Source of the DNA: Ruminococcaceae bacterium UBA1767
GTDB taxonomy: Bacteria > Bacillota > Clostridia > Oscillospirales > Acutalibacteraceae
NCBI GenBank assembly: GCA_002315505.1
Contig: DCGX01000042.1
Location: forward strand, 1-9,656
Reading direction: 5' to 3'
DNA: 9,656 nt
Positions within the stretch are counted from its first letter, which is position 1, and the number at the start of each line of letters is the position of its first letter. Made by a program: the position numbers and the translations under genes. Shown here piece after piece: positions 1 to 5,720 of this stretch. Below the pieces are notes generated by a model. The model saw only the letters and a list, made by a program, of their open reading frames with translations, made no database searches and was not told the origin of the DNA.

Positions 1-42
1 CAGATCTAAGGCGACAGGTTGTCGCCACTACGGGATGATTTT
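1..42 (+). repeat. Family A repeat, copy 1 (hairpin)
   Basis: This is a 42-bp direct repeat of positions 327-368 with two mismatches (positions 26 and 37). It contains a perfect 7-bp inverted repeat, GGCGACA at 10-16 and TGTCGCC at 20-26, around a 3-nt loop. The repeat may extend left of the window, because it begins at the first base. Confidence 0.85.
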
Positions 43-57
43 TACTTGAGATTCCTC

Positions 58-113
58 TCAGCCTCCCTTGTGCAAAGGGAGGTGGATTTGACGAAGTCAA
101 AGACGGAGGGATT
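58..113 (+). repeat. Family C bi-hairpin element, copy 1
   Basis: Two consecutive perfect hairpins are visible. The first has arms CCTCCCTT (62-69) and AAGGGAGG (75-82) around GTGCA. The second has arms TTTGAC (87-92) and GTCAAA (96-101) around GAA. A GGAGGGATT end follows. The same plan (G-rich/C-rich hairpin, small hairpin with a GAA or TTC loop, then GGAGGG or GAGGGGG) recurs inverted at 192-240. The shape resembles small palindromic or MITE-like intergenic elements; it carries no gene. Confidence 0.7.
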
Positions 114-120
114 GTTTATG

Positions 121-146
121 CTTAGATTCTTCGTCAAAATAACATG
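121..146 (-). repeat. Degenerate inverted family B repeat
   Basis: Read on the minus strand, this segment gives an ATGT start, a TTTTGA-CGAAG core and an AATCT end. This resembles the family B unit with about five or six bases missing in the middle. The match is gapped and judged by eye, so it is tentative. With the copies at 165 and 245 it would make an inverted arrangement around the left family C element. Confidence 0.35.
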
Positions 147-164
147 ATTAAAGTAAGTATAAAA

Positions 165-194
165 ATGTCATATTAAGCAAAGCAAATTATCTCA
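165..194 (+). repeat. Family B repeat, copy 1
   Basis: This is a 30-bp unit repeated at 245-274 with 26 of 30 identical bases, at an offset of exactly 80 bp. It starts ATGTCATA and ends TATCTCA in the second copy (TTATCTCA here). Differences are at 173, 175, 184 and 187. It directly abuts the family C element that starts near 192. Confidence 0.75.
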
Positions 195-240
195 ACTACC
201 CCCTCAGTCACTTCGTGACAGCTCCCCACAGGGAGCCTTA
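192..240 (-). repeat. Family C bi-hairpin element, copy 2 (inverted)
   Basis: On the minus strand this reads as a GCTCCC/GGGAGC hairpin (plus-strand arms 221-226 and 231-236, overlapping the small loop) followed by a GTCAC-GAA-GTGAC hairpin (plus-strand arms 208-212 and 216-220) and a GAGGGGG end. It has the same architecture as copy 1 but the opposite orientation, and the sequence has diverged. Confidence 0.65.
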
Positions 241-244
241 AAGC

Positions 245-274
245 ATGTCATACTGAGCAAAGCGAAGTATCTCA
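245..274 (+). repeat. Family B repeat, copy 2
   Basis: This is the second copy of the 30-bp unit, containing ACTGAGCAAAGCGAAG. From memory, repeats of the general form GTCAT-CTGAGC-AAGCGAAG are widespread between genes in clostridial genomes, but I could not search for it. It follows the family C element at 192-240. Confidence 0.75.
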
Positions 275-282
275 TTGTGCAT

Positions 283-313
283 TGGGACAATGGGCATCGT
301 CCACTACGTGATA
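283..313 (+). repeat. Degenerate family A repeat, copy 3
   Basis: The right half shares CCACTAC and a following G-GAT with copy 1. The left half retains an imperfect inverted repeat: GGAC at 285-288 pairs with GTCC at 299-302, with a mismatch and two more possible pairs inside. It lies just upstream of copy 2. The resemblance is partial and was aligned by eye with small gaps. Confidence 0.45.
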
Positions 314-326
314 ATCGGAGTTTGTG

Positions 327-368
327 CAGATCTAAGGCGACAGGTTGTCGCTACTACGGGATTATTTT
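327..368 (+). repeat. Family A repeat, copy 2 (hairpin)
   Basis: This is the second copy of the 42-bp repeat. The hairpin arms are 336-342 and 346-352. The one arm change relative to copy 1 (C to T at 352) still allows a G-U pair if the plus strand is the RNA. It ends 36 bp from the stop codon of the acyl-CoA synthetase-like gene, so it would lie in the 3' untranslated region of that transcript if transcription continues. Confidence 0.85.
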
Positions 369-404
369 ATATTATTTATCAATTAACAAAAAACCGAGCT
401 TTTA

Positions 405-2039
405 TCATTTATAATTTCTTTTAATCTTCAAGGTTGTTGTCTTTGGAAATTCCTCATCACGGGTTTTAACTCTTGTAATCTGCTTGAATGACGGTAATTT
501 TTTATTCAATTCGTTAACATCGTTTTTGATTGTGTTCTTTGCATCGGGATATTTATCCGTATCAAGGAAGAACTCGGCTGTTATAAAGCCGTCCTCCTCA
601 TAAACCACAACCTCAAGAACATAATCGATTGAAGACAATTTATCCTCAAGCTCCTCGGGTGAAACGTTCTTGCCGTTATTGAGAACAATAAGATTCTTCT
701 TTCTGCCTCTGAAGAAAAGGAAACCGTCATCATCAAGGTAGCCATAATCACCTGTCGGCAACCATTCTCCATCAAAAGCTTCCTTTGTGGCTTCTTCATC
801 ATTGTAATAGCCGACCATTACGTTAGAGCCTTTTACATAAATCTCACCGACACCATCGTCGTCCGGGTCATTAATTTTAATTTCATTGCATTCAAGTGGT
901 TTGCCTGCACTGCCGAATTTGAAATCATCAAGTCGGTTGCAGGTAACTGTCGGCGAACATTCTGTTGCACCGTAGCCGTTGATAACCTGGATTCCAAGCT
1001 CATACAAGCCCTTTTCGTACTTGGGGTCAAGATATGCTCCGCCACAGATAATAACCTCGAGCTCACCGCCGAGATTATCAATAACCTCCTTGAACAGCTT
1101 TCTTCTTATATCAATTCCGAGCTTCATAAGGAAATTTGAGAGCTTAATGCCCTTTTTCAGTTTCTCTTCCTTGCCTTCCTTCTTGGCTGTCATCCAAATC
1201 TTTTTGTATATGATTTCAACCGCCATAGGTACAGCAGTAAAATTCTGAGGCTTGTAGGTTTTAATATCCTTTTGTAAATTCTTAATACTCGGGCAGAGAT
1301 ATCCCCATTCACTCAGAAGCGGACTTGCAAGAAGTGCGCTCGCCCATGAAAGTGTATGATGAAACGGCAAAAATGCAATAGCCTGGTTTCCTGTCATTGC
1401 TCTGCATGTGGCTATTCCGTCAGAGGCCACATTTTTATGAGTAAGCATAACACCTTTACTCTTTCCTGTAGTACCCGACGTATAAACAATATAGCCTAAA
1501 TCATCGCCATTTACAGTATCATCGAGATAATTTCTGCCGCCGTTATTTAAAATCTCATGACCTTCCTTAACAAGGCTGTCAAAGTCGTTCATAAGAATAT
1601 AATCCGTAATAACTACGCCTTCCGTGTTTTTCATCATATAAACAGCAGAAGAAAATTCCTTTGAGTAAATAATTGCATCGCAGCCGCTTCTTACCATAAT
1701 ATCGGTAAGCTCATCGTCACCGAGCTTCGGGTCAAGCGGAATAGCGGCCATTTTAGAGGTTGAAACAGCATAAAATGAAGCAATCCAATAGTAGCTGTTG
1801 TCACTTAAGATTGCAACCTTTTTCCCTGTAAGACCGAGCTTGACATTAAGATATTCTCCGAGACCGACGGTATCATAGTAAACCTGATTAAATGTTTTCG
1901 TTTCTATTTCCCTATGAAAATTATGAAACATATATTGCTTTTTGTCTTTTCCGTAAAGAGCACCGTAAAGAATAATTTCTTTAACAGTGTTCATATCAGG
2001 AAATGTTCCGTATTTCTTGTACTTAACTTTTGTCTTCAT
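405..2039 (-). CDS. AMP-forming acyl-CoA/acyl-ACP synthetase-like protein
   Basis: A 544-residue adenylate-forming enzyme of the ANL superfamily. Such enzymes activate a carboxylic acid with ATP to an acyl-adenylate and usually pass it to CoA or a carrier protein. The signature motifs are present: phosphate-binding loop YTSGTTGKSKG at about 186-196, adenine-binding NGYGATE at 354-360, TGD at 429-431, the hinge region RGRKKNLIVLNNGKN at 444-458, and a C-terminal PKTTTLKIKR (532-541) with the expected catalytic Lys near 538. Length and motif order best fit long-chain fatty acyl-CoA ligases, but the substrate cannot be read from sequence; acyl-ACP synthetase activity is an alternative. The ATG is preceded by GGAAGGA, and the gene lies 11 bp after the metallopeptidase-like gene, so it is probably the last gene of the proBAC operon. 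No transmembrane segment is evident. Confidence 0.88.
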   Translation of the reverse strand: MKTKVKYKKYGTFPDMNTVKEIILYGALYGKDKKQYMFHNFHREIETKTFNQVYYDTVGLGEYLNVKLGLTGKKVAILSDNSYYWIASFYAVSTSKMAAIPLDPKLGDDELTDIMVRSGCDAIIYSKEFSSAVYMMKNTEGVVITDYILMNDFDSLVKEGHEILNNGGRNYLDDTVNGDDLGYIVYTSGTTGKSKGVMLTHKNVASDGIATCRAMTGNQAIAFLPFHHTLSWASALLASPLLSEWGYLCPSIKNLQKDIKTYKPQNFTAVPMAVEIIYKKIWMTAKKEGKEEKLKKGIKLSNFLMKLGIDIRRKLFKEVIDNLGGELEVIICGGAYLDPKYEKGLYELGIQVINGYGATECSPTVTCNRLDDFKFGSAGKPLECNEIKINDPDDDGVGEIYVKGSNVMVGYYNDEEATKEAFDGEWLPTGDYGYLDDDGFLFFRGRKKNLIVLNNGKNVSPEELEDKLSSIDYVLEVVVYEEDGFITAEFFLDTDKYPDAKNTIKNDVNELNKKLPSFKQITRVKTRDEEFPKTTTLKIKRNYK

Positions 2040-2050
2040 GAATTCCTTCC

Positions 2051-2590
2051 TTATTCTCTGTAAGGTATTTTCTGTTTTCCCTTTAACAGTTTTTCAGCAT
2101 TTTTATAATCGGGCATATATTCCGAAATCATATCGTAAAATTGTTTTGAATGATTATGATGCACAGTATGAGATAATTCATGTATTACAACATAATCAAT
2201 TGCCTTTTCAGGATATAACATTAAAATATAAGAATAGCAAATATTATTTTTACCGCTACAGCTTCCGAATCTCTTCTGAGCGGAGGTGATTTTAACACTT
2301 CCGAATTCAACACCCATCAGCTTTGCAAAATACTCAGTTTTAGCGGGCAAAACATTGTTTGCAATATCCTTGAGCAAAACAATATCAGCATCACTCAGTT
2401 CAACCTTGTTCGCTTGCAGTTCCTGATGCTTTTTAAGGTTTTTATCTATCCAGCCGGAATATTCATTAATCAGCTTTTCAATCTTTTTCTGTGAAAATTT
2501 ATAAGGAGCCTTTACAATAAGCTCACCGTCTTCGCTGATCTGAAGTGAAACGGTTTTACGATTTGAATATTTTATAATATAATCATACAT
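2051..2590 (-). CDS. YgjP-type (DUF45) zinc metallopeptidase-like protein
   Basis: A 179-residue protein with the zincin motif HELSH at 137-141 and a following HHNHSKQF segment (144-151). This is typical of the YgjP/DUF45 family, in which a third His after the HExxH helix completes the zinc site. A conserved-looking KRFGSCS stretch at 106-112 and the N-terminal beta-rich part also fit the family. The biochemical role of these proteins is poorly known; they are usually annotated as M48-related or SprT-like metal-dependent hydrolases. There is no signal peptide, so it is probably cytoplasmic. The start ATG overlaps the proC stop as TAATG, without a strong ribosome site, which points to translational coupling with proC. 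The link to proline synthesis is positional only. Confidence 0.85.
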   Translation of the reverse strand: MYDYIIKYSNRKTVSLQISEDGELIVKAPYKFSQKKIEKLINEYSGWIDKNLKKHQELQANKVELSDADIVLLKDIANNVLPAKTEYFAKLMGVEFGSVKITSAQKRFGSCSGKNNICYSYILMLYPEKAIDYVVIHELSHTVHHNHSKQFYDMISEYMPDYKNAEKLLKGKQKIPYRE

Positions 2591-3378
2591 TATTTCAGTT
2601 CTTTTGTTCTCTTATATGCGGCAACAACGGAATTGATGGAAGCAGAACGAAATCCGCCGTCCTCAAGAGCCTTGCAGCCTGTAATGGTAGTACCACCGGG
2701 ACTGCAGACATCATCCTTGAGCTTTTCGGGATGCTTGTCAGTTTTAAGAACCATTTCAGCCGCACCGCTGAGCATTCCTGCGGCATAAAGCAATGCCTTA
2801 TCTCTCGGAAGTCCGCACAAAACCGCACCATCTGCAAGAGCTTCGATAAACATATAAGCATATGCAGGTCCACAGCCGGAAACTGCACCAGCGGCATCGA
2901 TAAATTTCTCATCAAGCCAGTCAAAAACTCCGCTTTTATTCAAAGAATCGGCAAAAACCTGCTTTTCTTTTTCTGAAATATTCTGACAGGATGTAAGCAC
3001 AACTCCCTTACCGACACTGACAGGTAAATTAGGCATAATTCTTATAATTCTGTTATGCTTACTCATTTTTTCAATATCGGAAATTTCAATACCTGCCGCC
3101 ATTGAAACAATTATTGAACCGGGATTTATGTAATCCTTAATTCCGTCAAAGCAATCATTAATTACCTGCGGTTTAACTCCGATAAAGAAATAATCACATT
3201 CGGAAGCAATTGTTTTTGAATCCGAAACAACAGCACCGATTTCCTTTGAAAGTTTGTCTGTCTTGTCTTTGTCAAAATCAAAAATATAAATTTCATCAAC
3301 GGTTTTTGAATTATATACAGCTTTTGCAAGTGCAGAGCCCATATTTCCGCAACCGATAAATCCGAATTTCAGCGACAT
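2590..3378 (-). CDS. proC: Pyrroline-5-carboxylate reductase
   Basis: A 262-residue enzyme catalysing the last step of proline synthesis, reduction of 1-pyrroline-5-carboxylate with NAD(P)H. The N-terminal Rossmann motif GCGNMG is at 9-14, followed by FIGVKPQ (65-71), the MPNLP segment (115-119), SGCGPAY (167-173) and the C-terminal signature DVCSPGGTT (223-231) that lines the substrate site. Length is normal for the family (about 260-280). The ATG at 3378 has GGGAGTG five bases upstream and lies 11 bp after the proA stop. It completes the proB-proA-proC set in pathway order within one transcript. Confidence 0.96.
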   Translation of the reverse strand: MSLKFGFIGCGNMGSALAKAVYNSKTVDEIYIFDFDKDKTDKLSKEIGAVVSDSKTIASECDYFFIGVKPQVINDCFDGIKDYINPGSIIVSMAAGIEISDIEKMSKHNRIIRIMPNLPVSVGKGVVLTSCQNISEKEKQVFADSLNKSGVFDWLDEKFIDAAGAVSGCGPAYAYMFIEALADGAVLCGLPRDKALLYAAGMLSGAAEMVLKTDKHPEKLKDDVCSPGGTTITGCKALEDGGFRSASINSVVAAYKRTKELK

Positions 3379-3389
3379 ACCTTCACTCC

Positions 3390-4637
3390 CTATCTTATCT
3401 GGCCATTGCCTTTAATAATATATTTGTAGGTTGTTAATTCCTTTAAGCCCATCGGGCCACGGGCATGGAGCTTCTGCGTTGAAATACCCATTTCACAACC
3501 AAGTCCGAATTCTCCGCCGTCAGTAAATCTCGTGCTTGCGTTAACATACACAGAGGTACTGTCAACATTTCTCGTAAAATATTCAGCATTCGCATCATCC
3601 GATGTAATAATTGCTTCACTATGATGTGTTGAATGCTTTGCAATATGAGCTACCGCTTCCTTAACATCCTTTACAATTTTGACAGCAAGAATATAATCGA
3701 GAAATTCTGTATCAAAATCATTTTCACCTGCCGGTGTTCCGTCAATAATTTTAATTGACTTTTCACAAAGTCTGAATTCAACTTTATTTTTTATTTTAGC
3801 ATAATCCAATTTATTTTTCAATAACGGCAGAAAACCTTCTGCTATTTTTTCATTAACAAGCAATACCTCTTCTGCATTGCATACTGAAGGACGGCTTGTT
3901 TTTGCGTTTTCGATAATGTTCAGTGCCATATCAAAATCAGCACTTTCATCAACGTAAATATGACAGATTCCCGTACCGGTCTGAATGCACGGAACTGTGG
4001 CATTTCTGACACAGGCATTAATAAGTCCGGGACCACCACGAGGAATAAGTAAATCAATATAACCCACCGCAGTCATAAGCTCATTAGCGCTGTTTCTGCT
4101 TGTATCCTGCACAAGATTGATAATATTCTCATTAAATCCGAGCCTTGCAAGTCCCTGCTTGAGTGAATTTACAATTGCGTTAGCAGAACGAAACGCCTCT
4201 TTACCGCCACGAAGGACACAAACATTTCCGCTCTTTAAGGTAAGTGCGGCGGCATCCGAGGTTACATTCGGACGGCTTTCGTAAATTATTGCAACAACAC
4301 CCATTGCAACGGATGTTTTCTCTATAATAAGACCATTATCTCTCTCTATTCTTTCAAGAACACTTCCGACAGGACAAGGAAGAGCGATAACATCTCTTAT
4401 ACCCTTAGCCATTCCTTCAATTCTTTCATTTGAAAGAGATAATCTGTCAATCATTACGTCGCTGATAGTTCCTCTTGCGGCATCAATATCCTTCTGATTT
4501 TCTTCTAATATATAATCGGTATTTTCAACCAGTGCATCAGCCATTGCAGAAAGAGCATTATTTTTATCTTCAACAGACATTAATGCAATATCTGTTTTTG
4601 CCTGTGCGGCAAGCTCTAAAATATCTTTTGTAGTCAT
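3390..4637 (-). CDS. proA: Glutamate-5-semialdehyde dehydrogenase (gamma-glutamyl phosphate reductase)
   Basis: A 415-residue aldehyde dehydrogenase-superfamily enzyme that reduces gamma-glutamyl phosphate to glutamate-5-semialdehyde with NADPH, the second step of proline synthesis. Visible features include the GVVAIIYESRPNVTSDAA segment (113-130), VLRGGKEA (141-148), IPRGGPGL (198-205), the catalytic Cys253 in TSRPSVCNAEE (247-257), and the C-terminal GEFGLGCEMGISTQKLHARGP region (375-395) characteristic of ProA. Length matches the family. The start ATG overlaps the proB stop (ATGA at 4634-4637), which suggests translational coupling. The product is unstable and cyclises to the ProC substrate, so the close pairing of ProA with ProB and ProC makes metabolic sense. 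Confidence 0.97.
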   Translation of the reverse strand: MTTKDILELAAQAKTDIALMSVEDKNNALSAMADALVENTDYILEENQKDIDAARGTISDVMIDRLSLSNERIEGMAKGIRDVIALPCPVGSVLERIERDNGLIIEKTSVAMGVVAIIYESRPNVTSDAAALTLKSGNVCVLRGGKEAFRSANAIVNSLKQGLARLGFNENIINLVQDTSRNSANELMTAVGYIDLLIPRGGPGLINACVRNATVPCIQTGTGICHIYVDESADFDMALNIIENAKTSRPSVCNAEEVLLVNEKIAEGFLPLLKNKLDYAKIKNKVEFRLCEKSIKIIDGTPAGENDFDTEFLDYILAVKIVKDVKEAVAHIAKHSTHHSEAIITSDDANAEYFTRNVDSTSVYVNASTRFTDGGEFGLGCEMGISTQKLHARGPMGLKELTTYKYIIKGNGQIR

Positions 4638-5410
4638 CGTTTCACCATTCTTTTAAGAAATCTTGTTCCGACAGCTTTACCTTCGATAATATCATAAAGT
4701 AAAAACGGGTTCTGACCGTTAGCAATAATCATATCACAGGTGTCGGCAGTACAAATCTCAGCGGCACGCAGCTTAGTAACCATACCGCCTGTACCAAGTG
4801 ACGAGCCTTCACCGCCTGCGAGCTTTTTAACATTCTCATCAATTTCCGATATAACATTAATAAGCCTTGCATCTGCATTTTTATGCGGGTCAGCAGTAAA
4901 CAAGCCGTCAATATCCGAAAGTAAGACGAGTAAGTCTGCGTTTACGGACACTGCAACGAGGGCAGACAAGGTATCGTTGTCGCCGACCTTGATTTCATCT
5001 GTGGCAACAGTATCGTTTTCGTTAATAATGGGCAGAGCGGACAATTCAAGAAGCCTGTCCATAGTGTTCATAAAATTGGTATGACGGGTATAATCCTCAA
5101 AATCGGAGCCTGTGAGCAAAAGCTGTGCAACATTGTGATTGTATTCTGAAAAGAGCTTGTCGTAAACATACATAAGCTCACACTGTCCGACAGCCGCCGC
5201 AGCCTGCTTTGTAGCAACGTCCTTGGGCTTTTCCTTAAGCTGGAGCTTTCCGCAGCCCATGCCGATTGCTCCCGATGTAACAAGAATTATATCGTTTCCT
5301 GCATTTTTTAAATCACTTAATACCTTGCAGAGATTCTCAACCCTTCTGATATTCAGTAATCCATTGGTATGTGCGAGTGTGGATGTACCGACTTTTATAA
5401 CAATTCTCAT
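4634..5410 (-). CDS. proB: Glutamate 5-kinase, short form without PUA domain
   Basis: A 258-residue amino acid kinase that phosphorylates glutamate on its gamma carboxyl, the first and usually feedback-controlled step of proline synthesis. Motifs from the ATG at 5410: IKVGTST (5-11), SGAIGMG (46-52), NENDTV (130-135), VGDNDTLSA (142-150), SDIDGLFTADP (165-175) and GTGGMVTKL (206-214). The protein stops after the kinase domain; the C-terminal PUA domain of the roughly 365-residue enzymes of E. coli and B. subtilis is absent. I chose ATG 5410 because GGAGGT (5416-5421) sits five bases upstream. An in-frame TTG at 5434 would place that site inside the gene and lies close to the predicted transcription start. 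First gene of the operon, behind a good SigA-type promoter. Confidence 0.95.
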   Translation of the reverse strand: MRIVIKVGTSTLAHTNGLLNIRRVENLCKVLSDLKNAGNDIILVTSGAIGMGCGKLQLKEKPKDVATKQAAAAVGQCELMYVYDKLFSEYNHNVAQLLLTGSDFEDYTRHTNFMNTMDRLLELSALPIINENDTVATDEIKVGDNDTLSALVAVSVNADLLVLLSDIDGLFTADPHKNADARLINVISEIDENVKKLAGGEGSSLGTGGMVTKLRAAEICTADTCDMIIANGQNPFLLYDIIEGKAVGTRFLKRMVKR

Positions 5411-5415
5411 AATAT

Positions 5416-5421
5416 ACCTCC
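5416..5421 (-). promoter_or_regulatory. proB ribosome binding site
   Basis: GGAGGT on the minus strand, five bases before the ATG at 5410. It decides the start of proB against the upstream in-frame TTG. Confidence 0.85.
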
Positions 5422-5437
5422 ATGCAAAAATCAATTC

Positions 5438-5466
5438 ATTATATCATACTCATAATTAATATGCAA
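5438..5466 (-). promoter_or_regulatory. SigA-type promoter of the proBAC operon
   Basis: On the minus strand TTGCAT (5461-5466, -35 like, TTG conserved) is followed after 17 bases by a perfect TATAAT (5438-5443). An extended TG one base before the -10 (TGATATAAT) compensates for the weak -35. Transcription would start near 5431, giving a leader of about 20 nt that contains only the ribosome site. There is no room for a T-box or other riboswitch, so I see no leader-based control of the proline genes. Confidence 0.8.
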
Positions 5467-5467
5467 G

Positions 5468-5491
5468 AAAAAACGCACCATAAAGTGCGTT
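5468..5491 (-). terminator. Rho-independent terminator after the small Cys-rich gene
   Basis: A 7-bp perfect stem, AACGCAC and GTGCGTT (plus-strand positions 5472-5478 and 5485-5491), has a 6-nt loop. On the minus strand it is followed by a run of six T ending near 5468. The stem begins inside the TAA stop codon (5490-5492) of the small gene. It separates the spoIIA/small-gene transcript from the proBAC promoter, whose -35 hexamer starts only a few bases downstream. Confidence 0.9.
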
Positions 5492-5672
5492 AATTTTGCT
5501 TTCTGACTATTGTATATTCGTCACCCGGTTCATAATACGGACAGTTATAAAAGGTTGCGCTGACAAACTTAATATATTCGTCCTCATCAAGGTCCATTTC
5601 ACAGCAGTAGCAACCGCTTTCCTCGTCATAGGTGTAATTATTACAATCCTCACAATTTGTTTTCTTAGGCAT
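5490..5672 (-). CDS. Small Cys-rich protein, probably DUF6472 family
   Basis: A 60-residue acidic protein with cysteines at 7, 10, 21, 23, 24 and 44. The CxxC at 7-10, the CYCC cluster at 21-24 and the later NCPYY (43-47) suggest a small metal-binding (zinc or iron) fold, although only the Cys pattern is seen. The overall plan, a KKTNCEDC start, an acidic MDLDEDE middle and an EYTIVRKQ end, matches my memory of the uncharacterised clostridial DUF6472 family; the name should be checked. It has a strong ribosome site (AAAGGGGGT, six bases from the ATG), a candidate promoter of its own overlapping the sigF stop, and a terminator starting in its stop codon. No function is known. Its place right after sigF might mean sporulation co-expression by read-through, which is inference. 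Confidence 0.8.
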   Translation of the reverse strand: MPKKTNCEDCNNYTYDEESGCYCCEMDLDEDEYIKFVSATFYNCPYYEPGDEYTIVRKQN

Positions 5673-5691
5673 AAAATACCCCCTTTGTTTA

Positions 5692-5720
5692 AGTTTACCA
5701 CAACAGGATAAATTTGTCTA
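5692..5720 (-). promoter_or_regulatory. Candidate SigA-type promoter of the small Cys-rich gene
   Basis: On the minus strand TAGACA (5715-5720, five of six to TTGACA) and TAAACT (5692-5697, four of six to TATAAT) are 17 bases apart. The -35 overlaps the sigF TAG stop codon. Transcription would start about 13 nt before the ATG at 5672. I see no terminator between sigF and this gene, so read-through from the spoIIA operon is also possible. Confidence 0.5.

Larger units (their letters stand above)
1..404. repeat. Intergenic repeat mosaic, no gene
   Basis: This 404-bp stretch lies beyond the stop codon of the acyl-CoA synthetase-like gene and holds no convincing coding region on either strand. 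It is filled with short repeats of at least three families, described as separate entries: family A (hairpin repeat at 1-42, 327-368 and a degenerate copy near 283-313), family B (165-194, 245-274 and a degenerate inverted copy near 121-146) and family C (bi-hairpin elements near 58-113 and 192-240). Similar short palindromic intergenic repeats are, from general knowledge, common in clostridial gut genomes. No transposase or recombinase gene is present, so any mobility would depend on factors elsewhere. Confidence 0.8.

Noticed and set aside
1..368. CRISPR array in the repeat region
   Set aside because: Repeat units differ in length and family, spacing is irregular apart from one 80-bp offset, orientation varies, and no cas gene is present.
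388..404. GCTCGG followed by six T on the minus strand right after the acyl-CoA synthetase stop, looking like the 3' half of a terminator
   Set aside because: There is no matching 5' arm nearby; the only fold is AAAAGC with GUUUUU around a 3-nt loop, mostly A-U pairs, too weak to call. It may be a remnant.
979..1248. Plus-strand open frames opposite the synthetase, proB, folC and valS genes
   Set aside because: All are antisense shadows of well-supported genes, with no ribosome sites or recognisable protein motifs.
5432..5434. Upstream TTG start for proB adding eight residues
   Set aside because: It sits at about the predicted transcription start and would put the GGAGGT ribosome site inside the coding region.
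5673..5717. Terminator between sigF and the small Cys-rich gene
   Set aside because: Only A-T rich partial palindromes (TAAATT/AATTTA) are seen, with no U-tract, so read-through cannot be excluded.
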